Assembly: GCF_003054175.1 (NCBI RefSeq)
Contig: NZ_QBKN01000026.1
Location: 1 to 56,058, forward strand
DNA length: 56,058 bases
Direction of reading: 5' to 3'
Source: Allosediminivita pacifica
GTDB taxonomy: Bacteria > Pseudomonadota > Alphaproteobacteria > Rhodobacterales > Rhodobacteraceae
Notes under the pieces: generated by a model
Told to the model about the DNA's origin: nothing
What the model saw: only the letters and a program-made list of their open reading frames with translations
Database searches by the model: none
Shown: one piece after another, positions 15,440 through 24,080 of the stretch
How positions within the stretch are numbered: the first letter of the stretch is position 1
Layout of the letters: every line of letters begins with the position of its first letter
Position numbers and translations under genes: made by a program

Positions 15440-16174
15440 CTATCCGATGCTGCCAAGGACCGGGAAGGTTTCGAGCAACCAAAAGGCCAGACGGTTGATC
15501 TGGCCGGTCATCACTCCGATCCCCATCAGCACCATCAGCCCGCCCGCGATGCGATAGAGCCACCGGCCTGTCGCTCCGATCCGTTTGAGTTTGCCCGCGA
15601 TTTCATTGGTAAAGAGCGCGATCAGCAGGAACGGCACGCCCAGACCCACGGAATAGATGGCCAGAAGCGCTACGCCATCCGCGCCCGATGTCGCGCTCAC
15701 CGCGAGGATCGAGCCGAGCACGGGACCGATGCAGGGCGTCCAACCAAAGGCAAAGGCGAGACCCAGAAGATACGCCCCCACCGCGTTGCCGCCTTTCGTT
15801 GCGACATCGGGCCTTGTGTCGCGCATCATCGCGGGGACCCGGATCGCCCCCATCATCACCAGCCCGAAAAGTATGATTAGAGCGCCCCCCGCAAGACCCA
15901 GTTCGTATTTCCAGCGCAGCAGCATTGCGCCCAAAAGGCTTGCCCCGGCCCCGAGCGCCACGAAGACCGTGGAAAACCCGAGCACGAACCAGAGGCTCAG
16001 GATCACACTGCGCACCCGGTCGCCGATGCCTGTCGCTGTTCCCGATGCCGGAGCGGGTTGCCCCGCGATATAGGAGACATATCCCGGGGCCAGTGGCAGA
16101 ACGCGGGGCGACAGAAACGAGACCGTCCCGCCCAAGAAGGCTGCGATGATTCCGACACCGGAGATTTCGAACAT
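15440..16174 (-). CDS. CcdA-like protein with first redox Cys replaced by Arg (copy 2)
   Basis: A 244-residue six-helix CcdA homologue, clearly paralogous to the 5107-5847 protein. The second motif WTPCIGP is intact, but the first is SFLSPRVLPLAPGY: residue 24, the catalytic Cys, is Arg. The codon is CGC where TGC would encode Cys, a single-base change. Without both Cys the usual disulfide relay cannot work, so the protein is either recently inactivated or has another role. It lies 76 bases downstream of the ynfA gene and 39 bases before the promoter of czcD. Confidence 0.85.
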   Translation of the reverse strand: MFEISGVGIIAAFLGGTVSFLSPRVLPLAPGYVSYIAGQPAPASGTATGIGDRVRSVILSLWFVLGFSTVFVALGAGASLLGAMLLRWKYELGLAGGALIILFGLVMMGAIRVPAMMRDTRPDVATKGGNAVGAYLLGLAFAFGWTPCIGPVLGSILAVSATSGADGVALLAIYSVGLGVPFLLIALFTNEIAGKLKRIGATGRWLYRIAGGLMVLMGIGVMTGQINRLAFWLLETFPVLGSIG

Positions 16175-16250
16175 TCAGTTGCTGCCTTTCCTGCACCTCA
16201 GTTGAACGGGCTTTTAATGGCTACGACGGGTTTAGCTTCAAGAGAATTTC

Positions 16251-16577
16251 CTAAGCCTGGCGCGGAGCCGCCAGGATGATCGCTGCCCCGACAAGGCAGA
16301 TTGCGGTGCCGATCACATCCCACCTGTCTGGTCGCTGTCCCTCGACCAGCCACATCCAGACAAGTGAGGCGGCAATATAGACGCCGCCGTAGGCCGCAAA
16401 AGCACGCCCCGCCGCAGCGGCCTCAACTTGGGCGAGTAGCCACCCGAAGAGTGCAAGCGCAAGAAGACCCGGGGCCAACCAGAGCGGCGAAGCCCCGAGG
16501 CGCCACCATGCCCAGATGGCGAAGCAACCGGCGATCTCGGCCAACGCGGCCAGAGAATAGGCGATCGCTGCGGCCAT
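16251..16577 (-). CDS. YnfA/UPF0060-family small membrane protein
   Basis: A 108-residue protein with four hydrophobic helices. It has the family blocks [42 protein letters not shown] and LVGAAIIL. The family is related to small multidrug resistance transporters, and its substrate is not established. It starts 3 bases after the merR stop, so the two genes are co-transcribed. A decayed copy sits at 13427-13700. Confidence 0.9.
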   Translation of the reverse strand: MAAAIAYSLAALAEIAGCFAIWAWWRLGASPLWLAPGLLALALFGWLLAQVEAAAAGRAFAAYGGVYIAASLVWMWLVEGQRPDRWDVIGTAICLVGAAIILAAPRQA

Positions 16578-16580
16578 GCC

Positions 16581-17009
16581 TCACGCCTCAATCTCTTCAT
16601 GGTCGGTCAGACATGCGGAGTGATCGCGTAGAACCTCGAGCACGCGGCAATCGGCCGTCCGCCCGCCGCTGCATTCATGCACCATCCGATTCAGTTCCAT
16701 GCGCAGCGCCTCGAGCCGAGCGATCCGCCGCTCCACCTGTTTCAATTGCCGCCGCGCGATCGCATCGGCCTCATGGCAGGGTCGGTTGGGATGGTCGCCG
16801 AGGTCTAGCAATTCCCGGATCGCATCGAGCGAAAAGCCAAGCTGGCGCGAATGGCGGATAAAGGACAGCCGGTCGAGCTCGGCATCGCCATAGCGCCGCT
16901 GCCCGCCTTCGGTCCGGCCCGGCTCGGGCATGAGTTTGATCTGCTCGTAGTAGCGGATTGTCTGCACCTTGGTGCCGGTCTTCTTCGCCAAGCTTCCGAT
17001 CGTGAGCAT
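16581..17009 (-). CDS. MerR-family metal-responsive activator (CadR/PbrR/ZntR type)
   Basis: A 142-residue dimeric regulator: winged HTH at residues 2-70 (IGSLAKKTGTKVQTIRYYEQ), a long dimerisation helix (85-112) and a C-terminal metal loop. Cys78, Cys113 and Cys121 match the three-Cys layout of CadR/PbrR proteins; Cys133 is extra. It would sense Cd, Pb or Zn and activate promoters with 19-base spacers. Three such promoters lie in the window (13340, 15370 and 17120), the last immediately upstream and divergent, so this protein is their likely activator. Confidence 0.93.
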   Translation of the reverse strand: MLTIGSLAKKTGTKVQTIRYYEQIKLMPEPGRTEGGQRRYGDAELDRLSFIRHSRQLGFSLDAIRELLDLGDHPNRPCHEADAIARRQLKQVERRIARLEALRMELNRMVHECSGGRTADCRVLEVLRDHSACLTDHEEIEA

Positions 17010-17077
17010 CTACGCCTCCATCAAACGTACAGTCGTGGTAGATTTGATGGGCCGCTTTGGCAACGACGACATGGCTT

Positions 17078-17091
17078 TCACATGCATGTGA
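17078..17091. promoter_or_regulatory. 14-bp perfect palindrome upstream of merR
   Basis: TCACATGCATGTGA is a perfect palindrome in the 100-base region between merR and the divergent sco promoter. It could be an operator for another regulator or part of the merR promoter; no function is assigned. Confidence 0.3.
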
Positions 17092-17119
17092 CAAAGTGCG
17101 GCAGCCGCGGCAAAAGCAG

Positions 17120-17150
17120 TTGAACCTCTAGTGGCTAGAGGATGTATCCG
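17120..17150 (+). promoter_or_regulatory. MerR-type promoter of the sco-dsbB-dsbA operon
   Basis: Plus strand: TTGAAC (17120-17125), 19-base spacer with the perfect dyad CTCTAG-TGG-CTAGAG, then TATCCG (17145-17150). This is the clearest of the three MerR boxes. It also shows that the SCO start must lie downstream of about 17157. Confidence 0.8.
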
Positions 17151-17184
17151 CGCCGTTGTCAAGAACGGCAGGCAGGCAGTTTAC

Positions 17185-17793
17185 GTGACGCTGACATTTC
17201 TTCGCATAACGCTTTGGGCGTCGGTGGGCATTGCAGCCCTGGCATTGGTCTGGCTTCTTCTCTGGGCGGACTATCGCGCCGATCGTGCGCGAACCGAAAC
17301 GGAACCTGCTTTCCGAGCGGATTTTGAGCTGACCGATCACAGGGGAATGGTCCGCACCCAGGAGGATTTTGCGGGCCAGTGGATGCTGGTCTTCTTCGGC
17401 TTCGCCAATTGCCCGGACATCTGCCCGACCACCCTTTCCGAGGTTGCCGCGGTCATGGACGGTCTTGGGGAGAACGCGGAGCAGGTTCAGCCGCTCTTCA
17501 TCTCGATCGACCCGGAGCGCGACACGCCGGAAAAACTTGCCGACTATGTGCCGCTTTTCGATGCGGGCATCCTCGGCCTGACTGGAACGCCCGACCAGAT
17601 CGCACGAACGGCCGCGAACTTTCCGATCTTCTACAAGAAGATCGAGGAGGCCTCTGCGCCGGACGGATACACGATGAGCCACACGTCACACCTGTTCCTG
17701 TTCGGCCTGGAAGCGGGTCTCGTCACGACCTGGAGCTATGGGACGCCAGCCGAGGAGATCCTCGCCGATCTGCGTGAACGGATCACCAGATGA
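17185..17793 (+). CDS. SCO1/SenC-family protein (copy 2)
   Basis: A 202-residue SCO protein with an N-terminal membrane anchor (WASVGIAALALVWLLLWADY). It has the copper site FANCPDICPTTL, the DPERDTPE segment, and the distal His in SHTSHLFLFG. A GTG at 17185 is taken as start because the longer in-frame start falls inside the MerR promoter. It overlaps dsbB by four bases (ATGA). As first gene of a metal-induced operon it may act in copper delivery or in protecting envelope thiols. Confidence 0.9.
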   Translation: MTLTFLRITLWASVGIAALALVWLLLWADYRADRARTETEPAFRADFELTDHRGMVRTQEDFAGQWMLVFFGFANCPDICPTTLSEVAAVMDGLGENAEQVQPLFISIDPERDTPEKLADYVPLFDAGILGLTGTPDQIARTAANFPIFYKKIEEASAPDGYTMSHTSHLFLFGLEAGLVTTWSYGTPAEEILADLRERITR

Positions 17794-18215
17794 AGCCGAG
17801 AGTTTCCCCCGATACAGCGCTCGCCGCTGCATGGATCATGGCGCTGGCTGCATCGCTCGCCGTCCTGTTCATCGGCGAGGTGCTGGGTCAGATGCCGTGC
17901 CTTCTGTGCTGGTACCAGCGCGCGTTCATGTTCCCTCTGGCCGTCGTTCTGGGTCTCGGGCTATGGTGGCAGGACCGCTGCGTCGGGCGTTACGGCGTGG
18001 CTCTCGGCCTTGGCGGAGCAGCGATCGCGCTCTGGCACTCGGGTCTCTACGTCGGTCTCGTTCCCGAACCGATCCAGCCCTGCACAGCGACCGGTCCTTC
18101 CTGTACCGACGACAACCAGTTGGTTCTCGGCATCCCGATCCCGTTTTTGTCGCTCATCGCCTTCGCGCTGGTCGCCGGGCTGTCGGCACTTTCCTTGAAG
18201 GAATCACATTCATGA
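17790..18215 (+). CDS. dsbB: DsbB-like disulfide oxidoreductase
   Basis: A 141-residue four-helix membrane protein. The first Cys pair is in MPCLLCWYQRAFMFPL and the second in the periplasmic loop PCTATGPSCTDDNQ; both pairs are needed to reoxidise DsbA with quinone. The short size is that of the BdbC/DsbI group. It is coupled by ATGA overlaps to sco upstream and to the DsbA-like gene downstream, giving a complete oxidative folding pair. Confidence 0.93.
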   Translation: MKPRVSPDTALAAAWIMALAASLAVLFIGEVLGQMPCLLCWYQRAFMFPLAVVLGLGLWWQDRCVGRYGVALGLGGAAIALWHSGLYVGLVPEPIQPCTATGPSCTDDNQLVLGIPIPFLSLIAFALVAGLSALSLKESHS

Positions 18216-18871
18216 GCCGAAAATCACTCGTCCTGTCAGTCTTGGTGCTTGGCCTCGCCGGCTTCGCGCTCGCTGCCTGGTTCGCCACCCGTCCCGCGCC
18301 AGTAGCGCAGAGTGCGTCGATTCCGGCGGAACAGGCGGAGGCCCTACTGCGCCCCTATTCGCCGATCCTGGGACCGGAACAGGCGCCGGTCACCATCGTC
18401 GAGTTCTTCGATCCGGCCTGCGAGGCCTGCCGTGCCTTCTATCCCGTGGTGAAAGACATCATGGCTGAGCATGGCGATGCCGTCCGTCTCGCGATCCGCT
18501 ACACCCCGTTCCACGGGGAAGCCTCGGAAGAGGCCATTCGCGTCCTGGAAGCCGCCCGGATGCAGGGTGTCTATGAGCCCGTTTTGGAGGCCATCCTGCG
18601 CGAGCAACCCCGCTGGGCGTCGCATGGCGCTCCGGAACCGGGGCTGATCCTCGAGGTCGCCGCCACGGCGGGTCTAGATGCTGAAGCTGCAGAGACGCAG
18701 ATGATGGCTCCTGACGTCATCGGCATACTCAACCAGGACCGAGCAGACGTCGAGACCATCGGCGTAAGCGGGACGCCGACCTTCTTCGTCAACGGCAAGC
18801 CGCTCGATCCATTCGGAGAGGCGCAACTCCGGGCGCTGGTCGCGTCGGAAGTCGCGGCCGCCGGAAGCTGA
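18212..18871 (+). CDS. DsbA/BdbD-family thioredoxin (membrane-anchored)
   Basis: A 219-residue protein with one N-terminal membrane anchor and a DsbA fold. The active site is FFDPACEACRAFYP, a CEAC motif in place of the CPHC of E. coli DsbA. The cis-Pro loop is GVSGTPTFFVNGKPL. Start 18212 overlaps the dsbB stop, giving the family its normal length; a longer frame into dsbB is an artefact. It probably oxidises envelope proteins, with DsbB as partner. Confidence 0.92.
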   Translation: MSRKSLVLSVLVLGLAGFALAAWFATRPAPVAQSASIPAEQAEALLRPYSPILGPEQAPVTIVEFFDPACEACRAFYPVVKDIMAEHGDAVRLAIRYTPFHGEASEEAIRVLEAARMQGVYEPVLEAILREQPRWASHGAPEPGLILEVAATAGLDAEAAETQMMAPDVIGILNQDRADVETIGVSGTPTFFVNGKPLDPFGEAQLRALVASEVAAAGS

Positions 18872-18910
18872 TCCGACGGGCGCGCAATCGAGAATCGAGA
18901 AGGAGCTGCA

Positions 18911-19375
18911 ATGAAATACACCATCCACGCCACGTGCTCAGTCCTGATGCTGCGGTTCATGCTTGCGACGTCGGCAATGGCAGGCTCCGCGGATGTCGTC
19001 GTCGAGAACGCCTGGGCGCGGGCCTCGATCGGCACCTTCCGCCCCGGCGCAGCTTACATGGAAGTCCACAATAGGGGCGACGAGCCGGTCACGTTGACCG
19101 GGCTCCGGACAGACCTCGCCATGATGCCCGAAGTTCACCGGACCGCGACGGACGAGCAGGGTGTGAGCTCGATGTCGCCGGCGGGCCAGATTGTCATTGC
19201 ACCTAGCGAGACCGTCGCGTTCGAGCCCGGCGGCCTGCATGCCATGCTGATGCAACTTCAGCGCCCGATGGAAGAGGGTGAGTCCTTTCCGTTGACGCTG
19301 ACATTCTCCGATGGCGGCGAGACAACGGTCGAGGTGCCGATCCTCGGTATCGCAGCGCGCGGGCCGGAGGATTAA
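18911..19375 (+). CDS. PCu(A)C-type periplasmic copper chaperone
   Basis: A 154-residue exported cupredoxin-like protein with a signal peptide (ending SAMAGS). The copper ligands fit the H(M)x10Mx21HxM pattern: MMPEVHRT, SSM, and GLHAMLM. PCuAC moves Cu(I) to SCO and the CuA centre of cytochrome oxidase. It follows dsbA by 39 bases with an AAGGAG site and overlaps the next sco gene by one base, which matches the known PCuAC-SCO partnership. Confidence 0.93.
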   Translation: MKYTIHATCSVLMLRFMLATSAMAGSADVVVENAWARASIGTFRPGAAYMEVHNRGDEPVTLTGLRTDLAMMPEVHRTATDEQGVSSMSPAGQIVIAPSETVAFEPGGLHAMLMQLQRPMEEGESFPLTLTFSDGGETTVEVPILGIAARGPED

Positions 19376-20004
19376 TGCAGAGCAGATCAGTTCTCGGCTA
19401 CGGTGCCGCGGCTCTCGGTGTGCTCGGGCTCGCTCTATTCGTCGGCTGGTGGCAGGTTGACGGCCCCGGAGCGCCTCTACCGAACGACGGACGGCCGTTG
19501 CCGCTAACCGCGATGGAGTTCGACCTCACCGATCACGAAGGACGTCGGGCTGGTCCGGATACGCTGGTCGGGTCGCCCTCAATGGTCTTCTTCGGCTTTA
19601 CTTACTGTCCGGATGTGTGCCCGACGACGCTTGCAGACATTTCCGGTTGGTTGGACGCCTTGGGAGGGGATGCTGAACAACTGAACGTTGTCTTCATCAC
19701 CGTCGATCCGGAGCGGGACAATGTCGATGCGATGGCGGAGTACGTCGGCTATTTCCACCCGGAGATCCGTGGCTGGACCGGTCCGGAGGAGCAGATTGCT
19801 TTGGCGGTCGAGGGTTTCCGCTCGACCTACGAAAAGGTCCCGACTGAAAGCGGCGGTTACACCATGAACCACACGGCGAGCGTCTTCCTGTTCGATGCCC
19901 AGGGGCGCTTCGTGACCACTATCGACTACCACGAACCGAGAGAATTTGCGGTGCCAAAGATCCGCCGCGCAATGAACGAAAAAGACGCAGAAGGGGCAAT
20001 ATGA
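19375..20004 (+). CDS. SCO1/SenC-family protein (copy 3)
   Basis: A 209-residue SCO protein with an N-terminal membrane anchor. Copper site: FTYCPDVCPTTL; conserved DPERD segment; distal His in NHTASVFLFDAQ. It is translationally coupled on both sides (PCuAC upstream and the M23 peptidase downstream). Being next to PCuAC, it is the best candidate of the four SCO proteins for the oxidase CuA assembly role. Confidence 0.92.
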   Translation: MQSRSVLGYGAAALGVLGLALFVGWWQVDGPGAPLPNDGRPLPLTAMEFDLTDHEGRRAGPDTLVGSPSMVFFGFTYCPDVCPTTLADISGWLDALGGDAEQLNVVFITVDPERDNVDAMAEYVGYFHPEIRGWTGPEEQIALAVEGFRSTYEKVPTESGGYTMNHTASVFLFDAQGRFVTTIDYHEPREFAVPKIRRAMNEKDAEGAI

Positions 20005-21374
20005 AGTTGAGATATTGGGCGGCCGGATTGGCGATGGCGGGGGGCGTCTCGGTAACGGCAATTGCCTTGTCCAGTGTGGCGGCGAACGAACCGGTACCAC
20101 CGGGTTTGGCCGAGGCTGGCCGCTGGCGCCCCGAGCCTTTCGCATCGCCTGTGGAAGGGAACTTGGTGGCGCCCCACGCTGTGTCCGCGGCCTCAGCTTC
20201 GCCTACCAGTGCTTCAGCTCCGGCTCTCCCGACCGCACCGGCGGCGAATGCTCCCTTGCCTGTGATCAAGCCGCCCCTCGCCGTATGGTCTCGTGAAATC
20301 GCCTCTGGGGATACACTCGACGGTCTACTCGCCGAAGCCGGCCTCACTGGGCCGGACCGCACGGAGACGTCGCTGGCGATCTCCGCAGAATACGATCTGC
20401 GTCGCCTGCGTCCTGGCCACGTTCTGACAGTCGAGATGTCTGCCAATGGCAGTCCACGCCGCGTGGCGCTCGATGTGGACGATGGCGTACGGGTCGAAGC
20501 GACGTTCGGCGATACGCTCTCGACCCGCGTCGTGTCCCCCGAGCCCGAGATCGTGGTGTTGGCCGGAACGACCAGTATAGAGAGTTCGATCTTCGCCGCG
20601 CTGGAAGACTCCGGGATACCGCCGCGTTTCGCGGTCGATCTGGCGCAGATGTTGGGCGGTACGGTGGATTTCCGTCGTGACCTCGGCGGGGGCGAGACCC
20701 TTCGCCTTCTGTGGCGCGAGGCACGTGTCGAAGGTGATACCATAGGACAACCCAAGATCGCCTTCGCTTCGCTCGATTTGGGGGACGCACTCTACGAGGT
20801 TGTCTGGCCCAAGGACGGCACGGGTCGCGCCACGATGTACCTCAACGGCGAAGCAGTTCGCGTCTTCGCTGAGCCCGTGAAGGGGGCTCGGCTTAGCTCC
20901 GTCTTTGGTCGGCGAAAGCACCCCATCTACGGCAATGTGCGCATGCATACCGGCGTCGATTTCGCGGCACCGCGCGGAACGTCGGTGCGCGCGACGGCAC
21001 CGGGGCGCATCGCCTTTATCGGGCGTCGGGGCGGCTACGGGCGAGTTGTCGAACTCGCTCACGGCCCGGAGACCATGACCCGCTATGCACATCTGAGCGC
21101 TGTGCCTGATGGTCTCGCAGAAGGTCAGCGCGTCTCGGCCGGCGACATTATCGGACGGGTCGGGGCGACCGGAACGGCGACGGGGCCAAATTTGCATTAC
21201 GAGGTGCGCGTGGACGGTCGTCCGACCGATCCACTTTCTGACGAGCGCCTGTCGGAAGCGGTCGAGGGCGAAGCACAGGGCAACGCGGGCCTGGACCGGC
21301 TGGCTGAGGCGCGTGCGCGCTTCAATGACGCGCTCTCCAGTGATGCTGCACCCAGCACTCCCGAAAGTCTCTGA
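20001..21374 (+). CDS. M23-family murein endopeptidase with OapA/LysM-like domain
   Basis: A 457-residue exported protein: N-terminal signal or anchor, Ala/Pro-rich linker, an OapA/LysM-like module (REIASGDTLDGLLAEAGL, about residues 96-113) and a C-terminal LytM domain. Zinc ligands are visible in HTGVDFAAPRGT, the second motif YAHLS, and LHYEVRVDG. It cleaves peptidoglycan cross-bridges in the periplasm or regulates such enzymes. It overlaps sco by four bases, an unusual operon partner for a cell-wall hydrolase. Confidence 0.9.
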   Translation: MKLRYWAAGLAMAGGVSVTAIALSSVAANEPVPPGLAEAGRWRPEPFASPVEGNLVAPHAVSAASASPTSASAPALPTAPAANAPLPVIKPPLAVWSREIASGDTLDGLLAEAGLTGPDRTETSLAISAEYDLRRLRPGHVLTVEMSANGSPRRVALDVDDGVRVEATFGDTLSTRVVSPEPEIVVLAGTTSIESSIFAALEDSGIPPRFAVDLAQMLGGTVDFRRDLGGGETLRLLWREARVEGDTIGQPKIAFASLDLGDALYEVVWPKDGTGRATMYLNGEAVRVFAEPVKGARLSSVFGRRKHPIYGNVRMHTGVDFAAPRGTSVRATAPGRIAFIGRRGGYGRVVELAHGPETMTRYAHLSAVPDGLAEGQRVSAGDIIGRVGATGTATGPNLHYEVRVDGRPTDPLSDERLSEAVEGEAQGNAGLDRLAEARARFNDALSSDAAPSTPESL

Positions 21375-21444
21375 CCCATGATCCTGCTGCTCCCCCAATG
21401 ACAGCCCGACTGAAACCTTTGCAAGCTACAATGGAAACTGATCA

Positions 21445-21747
21445 ATGACGCCAGCACACAGCACCGGCAAAGCAGCCCTTCTGGTCGCGGGCCTTCTTAC
21501 GCTCGGAGCCTGCACCCTTCCCGTGGCCCGGATTGCCGAACCAGAGACGGGGCTTTCACAGGAGAAGATGGCTCAGTTGAGCGCCATGGCCGCGCCATAC
21601 CAGAATGTGCAAACCGTAGTCCTGCGGCCAGAGGACGGCTGTTATTGGTACCGGCATTTCGGGCCGGTGGAGACCACAATGCTGCCGCTCCGCACACCTG
21701 AGGGGCGTCCGATCTGCACTGAACGTGGGGCTCAGGCTGCGAGCTGA
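21445..21747 (+). CDS. Small lipoprotein, unknown
   Basis: A 100-residue protein with a type II signal and lipobox LTLGAC at about residues 18-23. The mature part ends with a conserved-looking VLRPEDGCYWYRHFGPVETTMLPLRTPEGRPIC, with two Cys that may pair. It follows the M23 gene by 70 bases. Function is unknown; lspA and lnt encoded downstream in the window would process it. Confidence 0.75.
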   Translation: MTPAHSTGKAALLVAGLLTLGACTLPVARIAEPETGLSQEKMAQLSAMAAPYQNVQTVVLRPEDGCYWYRHFGPVETTMLPLRTPEGRPICTERGAQAAS

Positions 21748-21894
21748 CGTATGTGCCGAACAACGTCATGGCGCGTTCTTCTGAACGGTTGGCGGCGTCC
21801 ACAGTCCCCGTCGACTGTGAAGTACGTGGGAAGCAAAAGCCGATTTACGCAACCGCCATCCGATAAACGCCGTTCGCGTGAATTCGCGAGACAA

Positions 21895-22566
21895 TTAGCT
21901 ATGCGCCGTCACGGGCCCATCGTTTTCAGCCGGGTAGAGAACGGCGGTCACGCCGGTTTCGACCTGCTCGTACAGGTCGTTGATATGAGGCATGACCATG
22001 CGCACACATCCCGAACTCGAGCGGGAGCCGATGGAGCGTGGATAAGGCGTTCCGTGGATCCGAAGGTAGGTGTCGCGATCACCGACATAGAGATAGAGCG
22101 CCCGCGACCCGAGCGCGTTATCGGGGCCAGGTTCCATCCCGTCCTCATACTGCGCATAAGCTTCAGGCTCCCGGCGGATCATGTTCTGCGTGGGCGTCCA
22201 GTGCGGCCACTTGACCTTACGGCGTATCGTGTATGTGCCCGGCTCGTAGAGCCCCCCCTCACCGATGGCCACACCGTACCGCATCGCCGTACCGCCGGGC
22301 TCGATATGGTACAGATAGCGTGCGGTGGCATCGACATGAATGTCGCCAGGCATGAGACCGGGCCGCGCCTCGACTCGTTGCGGCAGCAGTCGCGGATGCA
22401 GACCCCAGGGATTGGTCGTGGCCGGGTCATAGTTTGCCGGCGTCACTTGAGCGTCCCAAGCAGCCTTCTGCGCCTCCGTAGGCCACGTGTTTGCGAACAT
22501 GGGGCCGGCGATAGGCGCCGAGAACATCGCCGCGGTTGTTGTGATGAAATGGCGTCTGGTCAGCAT
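21895..22566 (-). CDS. L,D-transpeptidase (YkuD family), Tat-exported
   Basis: A 223-residue enzyme that makes 3-3 peptidoglycan cross-links or attaches proteins to the wall. A twin-Arg signal (LTRRHFITTTAAMF) begins the protein; the start at 22566 places it correctly, while an upstream ATG would add an unrelated tail. The catalytic YkuD motif is IHGTPYPRSIGSRSSSGCVRM, with His and the SSGC nucleophile. It is convergent with the lipoprotein gene and divergent from zip. Confidence 0.92.
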   Translation of the reverse strand: MLTRRHFITTTAAMFSAPIAGPMFANTWPTEAQKAAWDAQVTPANYDPATTNPWGLHPRLLPQRVEARPGLMPGDIHVDATARYLYHIEPGGTAMRYGVAIGEGGLYEPGTYTIRRKVKWPHWTPTQNMIRREPEAYAQYEDGMEPGPDNALGSRALYLYVGDRDTYLRIHGTPYPRSIGSRSSSGCVRMVMPHINDLYEQVETGVTAVLYPAENDGPVTAHS

Positions 22567-22795
22567 TACAAAGGGTCGCTCCCGGAAGTCTTTGATGTTC
22601 AGAGCTTCCTTGGAAGCCATTGGAGAGAATAGCCAAGATGCTCCCGAATGTCTCGTTCGGTCACATGGGTGTGACATCAATACGGTTTACATCCGAGCAT
22701 TGTTTCACTGTTTGTTCCGCCGAGCGGGGCGTGCCGGGCCGCTGGAGAAGCGCCTTGCCGCCCAATTCAATTCCAGTGTTTTCTCAGGTGCGCCC

Positions 22796-23578
22796 ATGAT
22801 CGAGTTGTCTCCGATAGCGCTCGGCTTCCTTGGCAGCCTCGCCGCCGGTCTGCTGACCGCGATCGGGGCAATACCGGTGCTCTTCGGCCGGGTCCCGTCG
22901 CGTGCCACGCGAGACATGGCGCTCGGCTTCGCAGCCGGCGTGATGCTGGCGGCGTCCTTCTTCTCGCTAATCATTCCCGCGCTGGATGCGGCCGAGCCGA
23001 TGTTTGAGAGTGCTGTCATGCCAGCGCTGATCGTCTGCATCTCGATCCTGCTCGGCATGGGGGCGGTCGCGCTGATGAACGAGCGCCTACCGCACGAGCA
23101 CTTCAAGACGGGGCGAGAGGGCCCAGATGCCGCCTCGCTCCGGCGCGTCTGGCTCTTCATCATTGCGATCACCATCCACAACTTTCCCGAAGGTCTTGCC
23201 GTCGGCGTGGGCTTCGGCGCGGACGGGCTCACCGGCGGACTGCCGCTGGCGATCGGCATCGGCCTTCAAAACGCACCCGAGGGTCTGGCGGTCGCCGTGT
23301 CGCTCCTCGGCGAGGGCTACACCAAGTTTCGCGCTTGGGTCATCGCAGCCCTGACCGGCCTGGTCGAGCCAATTGGCGGTCTTCTCGGCGCCGGGATCAT
23401 CACATTGTCGCAGCCGCTTCTACCTTGGGGGCTCGCCTTCGCAGCGGGCGCGATGCTCTACGTTATCAGCCACGAGATCATTCCCGAAACGCATCGCAGC
23501 GGGCATCAGAACCGTGCGACGCTTGGCTTGGCCGTCGGTCTGGTCCTGATGCTGTTCCTCGACGTCTGGTTGGGATGA
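22796..23578 (+). CDS. ZIP-family metal transporter
   Basis: A 260-residue eight-helix transporter. The signature TIHNFPEGLAVGVGF is in helix 4 and IGLQNAPEGLAVAV in helix 5, with HEIIPE in the C-terminal part. ZIP proteins take up zinc and related divalent metals, or in this GufA-like group possibly move them out of compartments. It is the first gene of a run with lspA and lnt, coupled to lspA by an ATGA overlap. Uptake genes next to exporters suggest metal balancing rather than simple detoxification. Confidence 0.92.
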   Translation: MIELSPIALGFLGSLAAGLLTAIGAIPVLFGRVPSRATRDMALGFAAGVMLAASFFSLIIPALDAAEPMFESAVMPALIVCISILLGMGAVALMNERLPHEHFKTGREGPDAASLRRVWLFIIAITIHNFPEGLAVGVGFGADGLTGGLPLAIGIGLQNAPEGLAVAVSLLGEGYTKFRAWVIAALTGLVEPIGGLLGAGIITLSQPLLPWGLAFAAGAMLYVISHEIIPETHRSGHQNRATLGLAVGLVLMLFLDVWLG

Positions 23579-24069
23579 GAGCAATGAAACGTCCCACTTT
23601 TGCCTCAGCTGTTTCAGGCTGCATCGCTGTAGCGACATTGGCAACCGATCAGACAACGAAGGCCCTGGCCAGCGCCAATGGCGAAGCCCTTGCCGGCGGT
23701 CTCGGCGTCTTCCCCGGCTTCAACCTCGTCTTTCATCGCAACACCGGGGTCAGCTTCGGGATGCTCGGCGACGTGTCCCCCTTCATACTGGTGGCGCTCG
23801 CATTGGTCATCGCCGCGTGGATTGCAGTCCTCGCATTCCGTACTGAACGGTCAAGTGATGCCGTGGGCTACGGGCTCATCCTGGGCGGCGCGATTGGCAA
23901 CGTGGCGGATAGGGTGCGGTTCGGCGGCGTCACAGACTTTCTCGATTTCTACATCGGTGAGACGCACTGGCCCGCCTTCAACCTCGCCGATACCGCGATC
24001 TTCTGCGGCGTGGTGGTGCTTCTGTTCTGGCCCCATCGCCACGTCCGGCAGCAGAACAAGGTCACTTGA
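23575..24069 (+). CDS. lspA: Lipoprotein signal peptidase LspA
   Basis: A 164-residue four-helix aspartyl protease that cleaves prolipoprotein signals. Catalytic blocks: GGAIGNVADRVRFGGVTDFLDF and AFNLADTAIFCG, each with the active Asp. The N-terminal ATDQTTKAL matches the family's DQxTK motif. The start at 23575 overlaps zip; a second ATG at 23584 is possible. Plasmid-borne lspA copies linked to heavy-metal genes are known, so this is probably an accessory paralogue of the chromosomal gene. Confidence 0.95.
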   Translation: MRAMKRPTFASAVSGCIAVATLATDQTTKALASANGEALAGGLGVFPGFNLVFHRNTGVSFGMLGDVSPFILVALALVIAAWIAVLAFRTERSSDAVGYGLILGGAIGNVADRVRFGGVTDFLDFYIGETHWPAFNLADTAIFCGVVVLLFWPHRHVRQQNKVT

Positions 24070-24080
24070 TCGGACGTCTC

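Noticed and set aside
17131-17184. Upstream start for SCO copy 2
   Set aside because: The first codons would fall within the spacer and -10 box of the MerR promoter.
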